64,000 nt of DNA from JAFGSI01 sp041287425 (GTDB lineage: Bacteria > Chloroflexota > Anaerolineae > Anaerolineales > Villigracilaceae), in NCBI GenBank assembly GCA_041287425.1, contig JBEULG010000013.1:1-64000 (forward strand). Reading direction: 5' to 3'. Below are positions 23,463 through 31,929 of the stretch, piece by piece. A model generated the notes under the pieces. It saw nothing but the letters and a program-made list of their open reading frames with translations. It had not been told where the DNA came from and searched no databases. Positions within the stretch are counted from its first letter, which is position 1. Each line of letters opens with the position of its first letter. The translations under genes and the position numbers were made by a program.

Positions 23463-25100
23463 ATGGAAGTCATCAACACCATAAACGAGTTTCTTAGGGC
23501 CTTGAATCGGGGGCTGGGAATCATGCTGGCGTGGATTGCTCTGGGGCTTATTCTCTATTCGATTTTGAAATTCGCCCAAAAAAATCTTCACAAGATCAAC
23601 GAGGACCTAAGAAAAGGAAGAAGGCCAAAATACACACGGGGGGAAGTCCTCTTAGACACTTTGCTGTTGATAGTAGCGGCGGCCATCGTGGTGGCGGTAT
23701 TCTGGATCCTGCCAGGGCTGTTCAGAGGTTCTTGGGCCTGGATAGGCTGGCTCATCCGCTGGATTGAGGTGTTGGGCGGGGCGCTGGTCCTGGCCTGGCT
23801 GCTCGGCAACGAAATCGGCGAGAGGCGCTGGCTGTTTTCAACGCTGGGCCACTATTTTGTCATCTTGTTCGGCTGGCTCGCCGACCGCTGGTTGGGAGTG
23901 ATATTCATCTCATTTCCACTGATTTTTCTCTACTATCTCGGACTTTACGAAACTGCGCATATTCTCCTGCCGGCGTCGAATCCCGAAGACAAACGCGAGC
24001 GCTGGCAGCGTTTCCTGATATTTGTCTCTTACACCTGGGGCATACAGTTGCCGCTTGTCGTGGTCGGAGAACACGCCTGGAAAAAGCCCGAGACGCGCAT
24101 CCCCGGCGATTTCACCCGCGACTTACCCTTCCACGGCCTGGTGTGGACCAAGGCTCATCAGGCAGTCGCCATCACGGGCGGCAATCAGTTCAAACGCATT
24201 GACGGGCCGGGGATCGTCTTCACCGGCAAACTGGAACGGCCGTTGCAAATCATCGACCTGCGCCTGCAACTGCGCACCAGCGAAATTGACGTGGTCAGCA
24301 AGGACGGGCTGAATTTCAAGGCGCGCGTCTTTACGGCTTTTCGCATCGACAACGAAAACTGGGATGAGGCAACTTTCCAAAGACTGTATCAGCGGAATCC
24401 TCTGCTCAAGAACGCCAGGCAACTGGATTACACCGAAGGGAGTTTCCATTTCTCGCGCCCGCGCGTGCTGGCGACCATCAGCGTGACGGGGGCCAAAGTC
24501 TCCGAAAGCGAGGAGCCCATCTTCTGGGATCGCTGGGCGCTCAACGTGGTTGAGAAGACGGCGCGCAAGGTGGTGGCAGAGAAAACGTTGGATGAGTTGT
24601 GGCGGCCGGCCGAAGACAAACAGTTCGCCAACGCCCTGGAGGTCATCGCCCGGGAAATCAAGGAGCAGTGCGCCGAAACCTTGCGGGCGGCGGGCATTCT
24701 GCTCTACGCGGCCCGCATCGTCAACTTCTCTTTCCCCGCCAGCCAGGAAATCGAAAAGCAGCAAATTGCCTTCTGGGGAGCGCGCTGGGCGCGCAAGCGG
24801 ACGGAAATCCTGGCCCGCGCCCAGGCGGAATCCGAGAAGATGCAGCAAGAGGCGAGAGCCTATGCTCAGGCCATGCTGCTGGAGGCCATCGCCGAAGGCC
24901 TGCAAAAGACGCAGGAAATCCATCCCGGCCTGCCGCGCTATGTGATTGCCATGCGCTTCTTGAACGCCCTTCAGGATTTCATCCACCGCCGCGCGCCCGG
25001 CGAGGCAGGCAACGTCGAGGCGGAGAGGCGCATCAGCGACCTGCAAGCCTACTTGCGGGAATGGCAGGGCACTCTCATGTCCGGTTCTGACAAGGGATAA
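23463..25100 (+). CDS. Polytopic membrane protein with SPFH/band-7-like domain (first of pair)
   Basis: 545 residues. About four to six hydrophobic segments fill residues 15-190 (GIMLAWIALGLILYSILKFA, LLIVAAAIVVAVFWILPGLF and others). From about 230 an SPFH-like core can be read: GPGIVFTGKLERPLQIIDLR, then the strand QLRTSEIDVVSKDGLNFKAR, typical of the paired strands in band-7 proteins. A charged coiled-coil region with Ala/Glu/Gln follows (ILARAQAESEKMQQEARAYA). SPFH proteins build large membrane-associated rings that corral proteases or lipids. GGGGAGG upstream of 23463 fixes the start. The next SPFH gene begins 5 nt downstream. Confidence 0.75.
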   Translation: MEVINTINEFLRALNRGLGIMLAWIALGLILYSILKFAQKNLHKINEDLRKGRRPKYTRGEVLLDTLLLIVAAAIVVAVFWILPGLFRGSWAWIGWLIRWIEVLGGALVLAWLLGNEIGERRWLFSTLGHYFVILFGWLADRWLGVIFISFPLIFLYYLGLYETAHILLPASNPEDKRERWQRFLIFVSYTWGIQLPLVVVGEHAWKKPETRIPGDFTRDLPFHGLVWTKAHQAVAITGGNQFKRIDGPGIVFTGKLERPLQIIDLRLQLRTSEIDVVSKDGLNFKARVFTAFRIDNENWDEATFQRLYQRNPLLKNARQLDYTEGSFHFSRPRVLATISVTGAKVSESEEPIFWDRWALNVVEKTARKVVAEKTLDELWRPAEDKQFANALEVIAREIKEQCAETLRAAGILLYAARIVNFSFPASQEIEKQQIAFWGARWARKRTEILARAQAESEKMQQEARAYAQAMLLEAIAEGLQKTQEIHPGLPRYVIAMRFLNALQDFIHRRAPGEAGNVEAERRISDLQAYLREWQGTLMSGSDKG

Positions 25101-25105
25101 AAGCC

Positions 25106-26491
25106 ATGCCATTCAAGCCCCCTTCCACTTACGAAGAATGGCAAACCGCCTACACCCGCGAGGATGCTCACCGCGACTCCAAGCAGCGTGTATGGCATCT
25201 ACTCTTCTTTGTTATTTTCTTTCCCTTGCTGGTTGCTAATCTGTACTGCATTTTCGTCGCCGTTCGCCACCTTGTCGACGTCCTCGACTCAACCTCGTCG
25301 TGGTGGCTCCTATTCGGACACTGGACACTTACCGTCTTGTTACTGATCTGCCCGCTGATCAGCCTAGTCTTCATTCAAAAATGGGCAGGACAATGCGCTC
25401 AAAATTTCTTCCGGGCCTTTTACCGCCCCCCCGAAGGCTTGAACGTCAGAAAGATTATTGCAGAGCGAAAATACGGCAAGATACATCTGCCGCCTCCGTT
25501 CAACGCGTTTTTTCAGTTCAAATACATTCTCATCAAGGACGGTGCAATCGTCGAGAAAGAGGAGGTCAGAGACCGCTGGCCAGCCTGGATGGCTTGCAAC
25601 ATCGGTGGACCTATCCTGCTGATTGTCTTCGACGGCAACGCCCTCTACCTTGAGCGCGGCAACAAGTTCTCGCGCGTGGTCGGCCCCGGCGAGATTGCTC
25701 CCTTCCTGGAATGGTTTGAGACCATCAAATACGTGGTCGACCTGCGCCCGAAGGTCAAAGTCGGCAGTTTCGATGTGTGGACGAAAGACGGCATCAAAAT
25801 CGGCCTGACCGTGCGCGTCGAGAGCCGCATCGGTGACCCAGCAAAACGCGACCCGGAGGGCAAACTGGTCTATCCATACGACCCGGTAGCAGTCAAAAAA
25901 GCCGTCGAGCGCATTGCGCTGCGCTGGCCGGACCCCACCCAGGAGCCGAGCGAGTTCACCTGGGTTGACGCCGTCTGGGGCCAGGTGACCGGTATCCTGC
26001 CCTCCTACATCGGCAGCCGCTACCTGGACGATTTGCTGCTGGCCGAGCGACAAAGCGGCCAAATCCTCTCGGCGGATGCCATGAAGGCCATCTCCGATGA
26101 TCTCAACAAGGCCACTCAGGTCTTTGGCGTCTTCGTCACCGACCTGCAAATCGTCAAAGTGGAGATTCCCGAGGAAATTCGCAAGTTGCAGGAGGAGTAC
26201 TGGAAAGCCGAGCGCGAGAGCATCATCACCCTCACCGAGGGACAGGCCAAGGCGTTCGAGATTCGGGCGCAGGAAAAAGCCAGAGCAGAGGCCCAGCGCG
26301 ATCTGCTTCTGACCATTGCAAACGGTCTGGAAAAAACGCGCAGCAACCAATTTACCCGTCCTTTGCTTCTGACACTGTCCAGTATTCTCGATCAAAGCCT
26401 GAGCGATCCCTCGCTCAAAACTTACCTTGCCAAAGAAACTCTGGAGATCCTGGAAAAATTGCAAAAAATTTTAGACCGGCCAGCCATTTGA
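25106..26491 (+). CDS. Membrane protein with SPFH/band-7-like domain (second of pair)
   Basis: 461 residues. Two N-terminal TM segments (about 28-52 and 68-90) precede an SPFH core from about 155: VVGPGEIAPFLEWFETIKYV, VDLRPKVKVGSFDVWTKDG, IKIGLTVRVESRIG. A C-terminal helical, probably coiled-coil stretch follows (EEIRKLQEEYWKAERESIIT). It is a divergent paralogue of the preceding gene, with which it may form hetero-oligomers. It is followed after 36 nt by the TPR/S24 gene. Confidence 0.78.
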   Translation: MPFKPPSTYEEWQTAYTREDAHRDSKQRVWHLLFFVIFFPLLVANLYCIFVAVRHLVDVLDSTSSWWLLFGHWTLTVLLLICPLISLVFIQKWAGQCAQNFFRAFYRPPEGLNVRKIIAERKYGKIHLPPPFNAFFQFKYILIKDGAIVEKEEVRDRWPAWMACNIGGPILLIVFDGNALYLERGNKFSRVVGPGEIAPFLEWFETIKYVVDLRPKVKVGSFDVWTKDGIKIGLTVRVESRIGDPAKRDPEGKLVYPYDPVAVKKAVERIALRWPDPTQEPSEFTWVDAVWGQVTGILPSYIGSRYLDDLLLAERQSGQILSADAMKAISDDLNKATQVFGVFVTDLQIVKVEIPEEIRKLQEEYWKAERESIITLTEGQAKAFEIRAQEKARAEAQRDLLLTIANGLEKTRSNQFTRPLLLTLSSILDQSLSDPSLKTYLAKETLEILEKLQKILDRPAI

Positions 26492-26527
26492 CGTTTAGCG
26501 GTTCAATCTGCAGGTAAAGGAGCAATT

Positions 26528-27517
26528 ATGGTTTCCCTGGCTGCTCTCCTGGAACGGTTCTCTTTCGTCGCAGAGGCTGTGTGCATCGAAAAAGAACGAT
26601 TCACCAAAGCATTGGGGAAGGCAGAGCAACTCGAAAAATTGGTCGAAGCGTTACAGAGTCACAGAAGGGAGGGATGCTACGATTGTGAATCCGAAGGGGG
26701 ATGTTCGATATTTCTCGGCATTGCCCTGCTCGAACTGGGACACCGTAGAGAAGCAAAGTTGAAAATAGAAGAGGCCATTCAATGTTTCAGAAGTTGCTCA
26801 GATTACTGGAACCAAATCAACGCTTTGAACTTGCTGGGTTGGATTCATGAGAAGGAGGGGAATCACCACCATGCCCTTCACCATTATCGAGAAGCGTTCA
26901 AATTGCTCACAGGAACCTATCATTCCGTTAATTCGTACGACTACCGGCCGGCACCCACAATCCTGAAAACAGAACTCGAACAAAGCATCTCCCGCCTTCA
27001 GCACGGTCCCTCGCTTTCCGGCCGCGCCAGACAAAGACTGCGCATTGGCTGGTTTCCTATCTATGCCAGAGTGGAAGCAACTCCGCAAGGTCCCATTTGG
27101 ATGGAGGCAGCAGGTGGCCAAAATTGCGTCGAGGCAGAGAGTGTTGTCATCAATGGGAAGACGCACACACTGCATTCCTGCATTCCGGGAGAAAACAGCA
27201 TTTCTCTACGACCAGACAAAAGGTACGGCTGGGTGGAGGTACATGGCGACAGCATGAATGCAGCGACGCCTGTGCCTGTCGAGGAGCATGACTTTGCTCT
27301 CTTTTATCAAGCCGACGATGCCGGCGATGGCGACATCGTTGTTGCCATCAGAGCCGACCCCAGCGGGGCTGGCTACGAACATTTCATCAAAAGATTAGAC
27401 AGGAAAAACAAGCAACTGCTTTCACAGACACAAGCGTCTCAAGGCTATCCGCCCATTCATTTATCTAACAAATGCAAAATCGTAGGCGTTGTCGTCGCAA
27501 TCGCCAAGCCGGTATAA
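26528..27517 (+). CDS. TPR protein with C-terminal LexA/S24-like serine protease domain
   Basis: 329 residues. The N-terminal half is helical with TPR-like repeats (ALLELGHRREAKLKIEEAIQ, ALNLLGWIHEKEGNHHHALH) and a small Cys cluster GCYDCESEGGC. The C-terminal half matches the LexA/S24 fold: RYGWVEVHGDSMN (catalytic Ser242), GDGDIVVAIRADP, HFIKRLDRK (catalytic Lys288), IVGVVVAIAKPV. No DNA-binding helix-turn-helix is present. The Ala-Gly self-cleavage site of LexA appears to be missing (ARVEATPQG in its place), so cleavage in trans or a regulatory use is more likely. It has a good RBS (AAAGGAG) and is inferred to work with the two SPFH proteins. Confidence 0.8.
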   Translation: MVSLAALLERFSFVAEAVCIEKERFTKALGKAEQLEKLVEALQSHRREGCYDCESEGGCSIFLGIALLELGHRREAKLKIEEAIQCFRSCSDYWNQINALNLLGWIHEKEGNHHHALHHYREAFKLLTGTYHSVNSYDYRPAPTILKTELEQSISRLQHGPSLSGRARQRLRIGWFPIYARVEATPQGPIWMEAAGGQNCVEAESVVINGKTHTLHSCIPGENSISLRPDKRYGWVEVHGDSMNAATPVPVEEHDFALFYQADDAGDGDIVVAIRADPSGAGYEHFIKRLDRKNKQLLSQTQASQGYPPIHLSNKCKIVGVVVAIAKPV

Positions 27518-27531
27518 CAGGCAAAGGTATC

Positions 27532-28416
27532 TTGAATCAGCACTCCTCCCCCCTCGTCGCCCTCGAATCGACCGTCATCACGCACGGGCTGCCGCGGCCG
27601 CAGAATCTGCATCTGGCCCGCGACATGGAGCGCGTGGTGCGCGAGAACGGCGCGACCCCCGCCACCATCGCCATCCTGAACGGACAAATCCGCGTCGGGC
27701 TGAGCGACGCCGAACTGGAACGCCTGGCCGCCGAGACGGATGTCCACAAAATCAGCCGCCGCGACTTCGCCGCCGCCCTGACCAAAAAATGGACCGGCGG
27801 CACCACCGTCGCCGGGACGATGTTCGCCGCCCAGCGTGCCGGCATCCGCGTCTTCGCCACCGGCGGCATCGGCGGAGTCCACGAAGTCGAAACGCTCGAT
27901 ATCTCCACCGACCTGCAGGCGTTGGCCGATACCCCCATGATTGTCGTCTGCGCCGGGGCCAAAGCCATCCTCGACCTGCCCGCCACGCTGGAATACCTGG
28001 AAACGATGGCCGTGCCGGTCATCGGCTACGGGACGGACGAATTCCCCGCCTTCTACTCACGCCAGAGCGGACTGCCCGTCAGCGCCCGGCTGGATTCACC
28101 CGCAGAGGTGGTTCAGTTTGCCAAAACCCACTGGGAATTGGGGATGAAATCTGCCGTGCTGGTCTGCCAGCCGCTGCCGCCCGAAGAGGAAATCCCGGCC
28201 GAAAACATTGCCCCCATCATCGAACAGGCCCGCCGTGAAGCCGGCGAGCAGGGCATCCACGGACAACCGTTGACCCCCTTCCTGCTCGCCCGCCTGGCCG
28301 AACTGACCGGCGGCGAATCGCTGCGCGCCAATCTGGCACTCCTGAAAAACAACGCCCGGCTGGGCGCTCAAATCGCCGTCGCCTGGGCGGCGGTCGGGAA
28401 AGAAAAACTGGCCTAA
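27532..28416 (+). CDS. psuG: Pseudouridine-5'-phosphate glycosidase
   Basis: 294 residues from TTG 27532. It splits pseudouridine 5'-phosphate into uracil and ribose 5-phosphate (reversible). Family blocks are VALESTVITHGLPRPQNLHL, GGTTVAGTMFAAQRAGI, FATGGIGGVHE, VCAGAKAILDLPATLEYLET and VIGYGTDEFPAFYSR. The start is uncertain: TTG 27532 has AAAGG 4 nt upstream and gives the usual N-terminus; ATG 27472 would overlap the TPR/S24 gene by 46 nt. No pseudouridine kinase (psuK) gene is adjacent. Confidence 0.92.
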   Translation: MNQHSSPLVALESTVITHGLPRPQNLHLARDMERVVRENGATPATIAILNGQIRVGLSDAELERLAAETDVHKISRRDFAAALTKKWTGGTTVAGTMFAAQRAGIRVFATGGIGGVHEVETLDISTDLQALADTPMIVVCAGAKAILDLPATLEYLETMAVPVIGYGTDEFPAFYSRQSGLPVSARLDSPAEVVQFAKTHWELGMKSAVLVCQPLPPEEEIPAENIAPIIEQARREAGEQGIHGQPLTPFLLARLAELTGGESLRANLALLKNNARLGAQIAVAWAAVGKEKLA

Positions 28417-28419
28417 AAA

Positions 28420-28443
28420 CCGGATTTTCCCAAGAAAATTCGG
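28420..28443. terminator. Hairpin between convergent psuG and TM-protein genes
   Basis: CCGGATTTTC and GAAAATTCGG form a 10-bp stem (one G-T) with a CCAA loop, 3 nt after the psuG stop. It has no long T run. Confidence 0.45.
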
Positions 28444-28476
28444 CCGCTTCCCAGCGCCCGGCGCCGAACATCGCGA

Positions 28477-29343
28477 TTACGGGGTCCGCGTGGGACTCGG
28501 CCAGGGCGTGTCGGTGGGGCGGCGCGTCGGCGTGGGAGTCGGGCTAGGGGTCGGCGTGCGACTCGGCGTCGGGGTGTACGGGTCACCCTCGACGATGAAC
28601 TCGCCCACAACCTCCCAGTCCTCGCCGACGAAAATCTGTACCTGATAGCGCCCCGGCAGCCACTCACTGGGGTCCGGATTCCAGTCCGAGAAACCGTAAC
28701 CGCCCACCTCTCCATCCCAGGGCTTGGTCTCGAAATAAACCAGTTGCCCATCCCGATACCAGAGCGCCGTCCACTGGGAACCCGGAATCATATTATCGTA
28801 AGAAAAGACGGCGAACATGTGTCCCACCGGATTGCGAAACAGCGTGCCGGGGTTGACCGGCTGGGCGTTGACGACCCGGGTGGCAAACGTCAGCGGGCTG
28901 AAGACCGCGCTCGGATTGGGCGTGACCGTGCTGGAGAACTGCGCCGCCACCTGCGGGGGCAGGTAAGGCGTCGGTGTGATGGTGGGGGTATAACTCTCGG
29001 CCGGGGTCGGCGTGAGTGTGGGGGTCAGCGTGATGGTGGGCGTCAGGCTGATGGTGGGCGTGAGCGTTATGGTCGGTGTCAGAGAGGGCGTCGGGCTGGG
29101 AGGAAAATAGCGATAGGCGACCGGCTCGCCGTAGCGCCCCAATCCAAACGCCAGCGCCCCCAGGAAAACACCCACCAGGAGCGTCCGCCAAGCGGCGGCC
29201 AGGCGTTGACGGCGGATGCGGAAGAAGCGAATCTGTCCGGCCCGTCTCAGGGTGCGCACCCCCAGCCAGGCCAGCCACAGGGCGCCCAGCCCCGCCAGGA
29301 TCGTGGCAGTCACGACCGCGTCATGAATGTCGACGTTTGGCAT
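28477..29343 (-). CDS. Membrane protein with Thr-Pro repeat linker and external beta domain
   Basis: 288 residues. Two TM segments (about 8-28 and 52-70) are followed by a long TPT/TPTP-rich linker (81-125), then a globular domain of about 110 residues (TRVVNAQPVNPGTLFRNPVG, TALWYRDGQLVYFETKPWDG, GRYQVQIFVGEDWEVVGEF) and a second TPTP tail. The globular part looks like a beta-sandwich of the kind seen in secreted Chloroflexota proteins; the function is unknown. It is divergent from the isopentenyl phosphate kinase gene. Confidence 0.75.
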   Translation of the reverse strand: MPNVDIHDAVVTATILAGLGALWLAWLGVRTLRRAGQIRFFRIRRQRLAAAWRTLLVGVFLGALAFGLGRYGEPVAYRYFPPSPTPSLTPTITLTPTISLTPTITLTPTLTPTPAESYTPTITPTPYLPPQVAAQFSSTVTPNPSAVFSPLTFATRVVNAQPVNPGTLFRNPVGHMFAVFSYDNMIPGSQWTALWYRDGQLVYFETKPWDGEVGGYGFSDWNPDPSEWLPGRYQVQIFVGEDWEVVGEFIVEGDPYTPTPSRTPTPSPTPTPTRRPTDTPWPSPTRTP

Positions 29344-29368
29344 ACAATCTCGCTCAAATTATACCTTC

Positions 29369-29397
29369 TTGACGGCTGCAGGGGAACGTGCTACATT
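29369..29397 (+). promoter_or_regulatory. Promoter of the isopentenyl phosphate kinase gene (leaderless)
   Basis: TTGACG (29369-29374), 17 nt, TACATT (29392-29397). The ATG is at 29404, where transcription would be expected to begin, so the mRNA may have no leader. No Shine-Dalgarno sequence is present. Confidence 0.6.
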
Positions 29398-29403
29398 CCC
29401 CCC

Positions 29404-30195
29404 ATGCTCGTCTTTCTCAAACTCGGCGGCTCGCTCATCACCGACAAAGCAACCCCCTACACGCCCCGCCTCGACCTGCTGGCCGATCTGGCCGGGCAGA
29501 TTGCAGCCGCCTGCCGGGAAAACCCCGACCTGCGGCTGGTGCTGGGACACGGTTCAGGCTCGTTTGGCCACCAGGCGGCCAGCCATTACGGCACACGCCA
29601 GGGCGTGGCCGGACCCGCCGCCTGGTGCGGCTTTGCCGAGGTCTGGTACCAGGCCGCGGCCTTGAACCGGCTGGTCATCGAGGCGCTGCGCGCCGCCGGG
29701 CTGGCGGCCGTAGCGCTGGCGCCGGTGGCGGCGGTGACCGCCCGCGGCGGGCGCATCCGCGCCTGGAATCTGACGCCTCTGCGCGCTGCCCTGGCGGGCG
29801 GCCTGCTGCCGGTCATCTACGGCGACGTCGCCTTCGACCTGCGCCTGGGAGGGACGATTCTCTCGACCGAGGATTTATTCGCCCACCTCGCCCCACGTCT
29901 GCGGCCGCGGCGCATCCTGCTGGCCGGGCAGGAGGCGGGCGTCTGGGCCGACTACCCCGCCCGCACCCGTCTGCTCGCCGAAATCACGCCGCGCTCTCTC
30001 AGCGGGCAGACCGGCGCGCTGGGCGCTGCCGCCGGGGCCGACGTCACCGGCGGCATGGAGAGCAAAGTCCGCCAGATGATGGCTCTCATCCGCCGTCTCC
30101 CCGGCCTGGAAGTGCTGATTTTTTCGGGGGAGGGCGGCGAAAACGTCCGCAGAGCCTTGCAGGGAGAAAACCCCGGCACCCTGCTCCATCGTTGA
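29404..30195 (+). CDS. Isopentenyl phosphate kinase
   Basis: 263 residues of the amino-acid-kinase superfamily. It makes isopentenyl diphosphate from isopentenyl phosphate and ATP in alternative mevalonate routes. FLKLGGSLITDK is the N-terminal nucleotide-binding motif, and GHGSGSFGH carries the diagnostic His55 that separates this family from glutamate-5-kinase and fosfomycin kinase. GVWADYP and GADVTGGMESK complete the pattern. The enzyme is typical of archaea and is known in some Chloroflexota and plants. No mevalonate-pathway gene is in the window. Longer in-frame starts upstream lie inside the divergent gene and are rejected. Confidence 0.88.
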   Translation: MLVFLKLGGSLITDKATPYTPRLDLLADLAGQIAAACRENPDLRLVLGHGSGSFGHQAASHYGTRQGVAGPAAWCGFAEVWYQAAALNRLVIEALRAAGLAAVALAPVAAVTARGGRIRAWNLTPLRAALAGGLLPVIYGDVAFDLRLGGTILSTEDLFAHLAPRLRPRRILLAGQEAGVWADYPARTRLLAEITPRSLSGQTGALGAAAGADVTGGMESKVRQMMALIRRLPGLEVLIFSGEGGENVRRALQGENPGTLLHR

Positions 30196-30220
30196 CATCC
30201 CGCCCCACCTGATGTAGACT
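30192..30220 (+). promoter_or_regulatory. Promoter of dgt-greA
   Basis: A perfect TTGACA (30192-30197), 17-nt spacer, TAGACT (30215-30220). It overlaps the last codons of the kinase gene. Confidence 0.7.
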
Positions 30221-30246
30221 TACGCACCACTCGAAAGGTGTTGAGT

Positions 30247-31398
30247 ATGTACTTCTCTCGTCAGCAACTCGAAGAAATCGAAGACCGTAGCCTGGCTCCC
30301 TACGCCGTCCGCAGCAAAGACAGCAAGGGCCGCGCCTACCTGGACAGCGAACCCGATTACCGCACCGCCTTCCAGCGCGACCGCGACCGCATCCTGCACA
30401 CCACCGCCTTCCGGCGGCTGGAATACAAGACCCAGGTATTCATCAACTACGAGGGCGATTACTTCCGCACCCGCCTGACCCATACGCTGGAGGTGGCCCA
30501 AATCGGGCGCACCATCGCCCGCGCCCTGGGCGCCAATGAAGACCTGGTCGAGGCCATCTGCCTGGCTCACGACCTGGGCCACTCACCCTTCGGCCACGCC
30601 GGCGAAGCGACCCTGGCCAAGTTGATGAAAGACTACGGCGGCTTCGACCACAACAAACAATCTCTGCGCATCGTCACCGAACTCGAACAGCGTTACCCGG
30701 AATTCCCCGGCCTGAATCTCACCTGGGAAGTGCGCGAGGGGATGGTCAAGCATGAATCCGAGTACGACATCGCCGACGCCCGCGACTACAACCCCGAACT
30801 GCGCGGCAACCTCGAGACGCAAATCTGCAACATCGCCGACGAACTGGCCTACACCACCCACGATCTGGACGACGGCCTGCGCTCCGGCATGATTACACCG
30901 CAAATGTTGAGCGGCATTGCCCTGTGGGAAATCCTGGTCGAAACCTTCAACTGGCGCGGCCCGGTCTTGCAGGACATGGAACGCCACCGCATGATTCGCC
31001 ACCTGGTGGGCTTGCTGGTCACAGACATCGTCCAGGCGACCGACACCCGCCTGAAGGAGAGCGGCGCCAGGTCGCCGATGGACATCCAGAAACTCAAGCA
31101 CAACGTCATCGGCTACAGCGAAGACATGCAGCGCCGCAACCGCGAACTCAAGGATTTCCTCTACAGCCGTCTCTACCGGCACTTCCGCGTCGTGCGCATG
31201 CAGGTCAAGGCCGAACACATCGTCACCGACCTGTTCAACGCCTATCGCAATGAACCCGCCATCCTGCCCGACCATGTCCAGGCCTGGATTCCGACTCGCG
31301 GCCTGGAGCGCACTATCTGCGACTACATCGCCGGCATGACCGACCGTTTCGCCATCGAGGAACACGAGCGGCTCCACGATCCCTTCCTGAGACCCTGA
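30247..31398 (+). CDS. dgt: dGTP triphosphohydrolase-like HD-domain protein
   Basis: 383 residues. HD-domain metal ligands are seen in TRLTHTLEVAQIGRTIAR (His), LAHDLGHSPFGHAGE (His-Asp and flanking His) and IADELAYTTHDLDDG (Asp). It hydrolyses dNTPs to deoxynucleosides and triphosphate, controlling dNTP pools. N-terminal RDRDRILHTTAFRRLEYKTQ is the usual dGTPase block. ATG 30247 is preferred to an in-frame GTG at 30238. greA follows after 3 nt. Confidence 0.92.
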   Translation: MYFSRQQLEEIEDRSLAPYAVRSKDSKGRAYLDSEPDYRTAFQRDRDRILHTTAFRRLEYKTQVFINYEGDYFRTRLTHTLEVAQIGRTIARALGANEDLVEAICLAHDLGHSPFGHAGEATLAKLMKDYGGFDHNKQSLRIVTELEQRYPEFPGLNLTWEVREGMVKHESEYDIADARDYNPELRGNLETQICNIADELAYTTHDLDDGLRSGMITPQMLSGIALWEILVETFNWRGPVLQDMERHRMIRHLVGLLVTDIVQATDTRLKESGARSPMDIQKLKHNVIGYSEDMQRRNRELKDFLYSRLYRHFRVVRMQVKAEHIVTDLFNAYRNEPAILPDHVQAWIPTRGLERTICDYIAGMTDRFAIEEHERLHDPFLRP

Positions 31399-31401
31399 AC
31401 C

Positions 31402-31875
31402 ATGAACGAAAAACCCGTCACCTATCTGACCGCCGAAGGCGCGGCCCGCCTGAAAGCCGAACTCGAAGAACTGAAAGGCCCCCAGCGCGCCGCCCTGGCG
31501 CGCCGCCTGCGCGACGCTATCCAAATGGGCGACCTCTCCGAAAACGCCGATTACCACAAGGCCAAAGAAGACCAGGCTTTCCTGGAGGGGCGCATCCAGG
31601 AACTGGAGTACATCTTGCGCAACGCCGAAATCATCGAGACCGATGACCGCCCCAAGGAGGTCGTCGCCATCGGGACGCGCGTCACCGTTCAGGAGGAAGG
31701 GTTCGATCCGGAAGTGTTTTTCTTGGTAGGCGCCAAAGAGGCCGACCCGCGCGCCGGCAAAATTTCGAACGAATCCCCCATCGGCCAGGCGTTGCTCGAT
31801 CATCGCGTCGGCGAGGTCGTCGAAGCCGAAACACCCGGCGGACGAATCAAACTCAAGATTTTGAAAATCGAGTGA
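31402..31875 (+). CDS. greA: Transcription elongation factor GreA
   Basis: 157 residues, full length. An N-terminal coiled coil (TAEGAARLKAELEELKGPQR) carries the acidic tip GDLSENADYHKAKEDQ that enters the RNA polymerase secondary channel to stimulate cleavage of backtracked RNA. A C-terminal FKBP-like domain ends with SPIGQALLDHRVGEVVEAET. It forms an operon with dgt. Confidence 0.96.
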   Translation: MNEKPVTYLTAEGAARLKAELEELKGPQRAALARRLRDAIQMGDLSENADYHKAKEDQAFLEGRIQELEYILRNAEIIETDDRPKEVVAIGTRVTVQEEGFDPEVFFLVGAKEADPRAGKISNESPIGQALLDHRVGEVVEAETPGGRIKLKILKIE

Positions 31876-31890
31876 AAATGGATACAACCC

Positions 31891-31923
31891 ACGGACCCGT
31901 TTCCTTACAGGAAACGGGTCCGT
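31891..31923. terminator. Strong bidirectional hairpin between greA and the convergent membrane protein gene
   Basis: ACGGACCCGTTTCCT (31891-31905) pairs perfectly over 15 bp with AGGAAACGGGTCCGT (31909-31923), with a 3-nt loop. It serves both convergent genes. Confidence 0.75.
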
Positions 31924-31929
31924 AGCATT

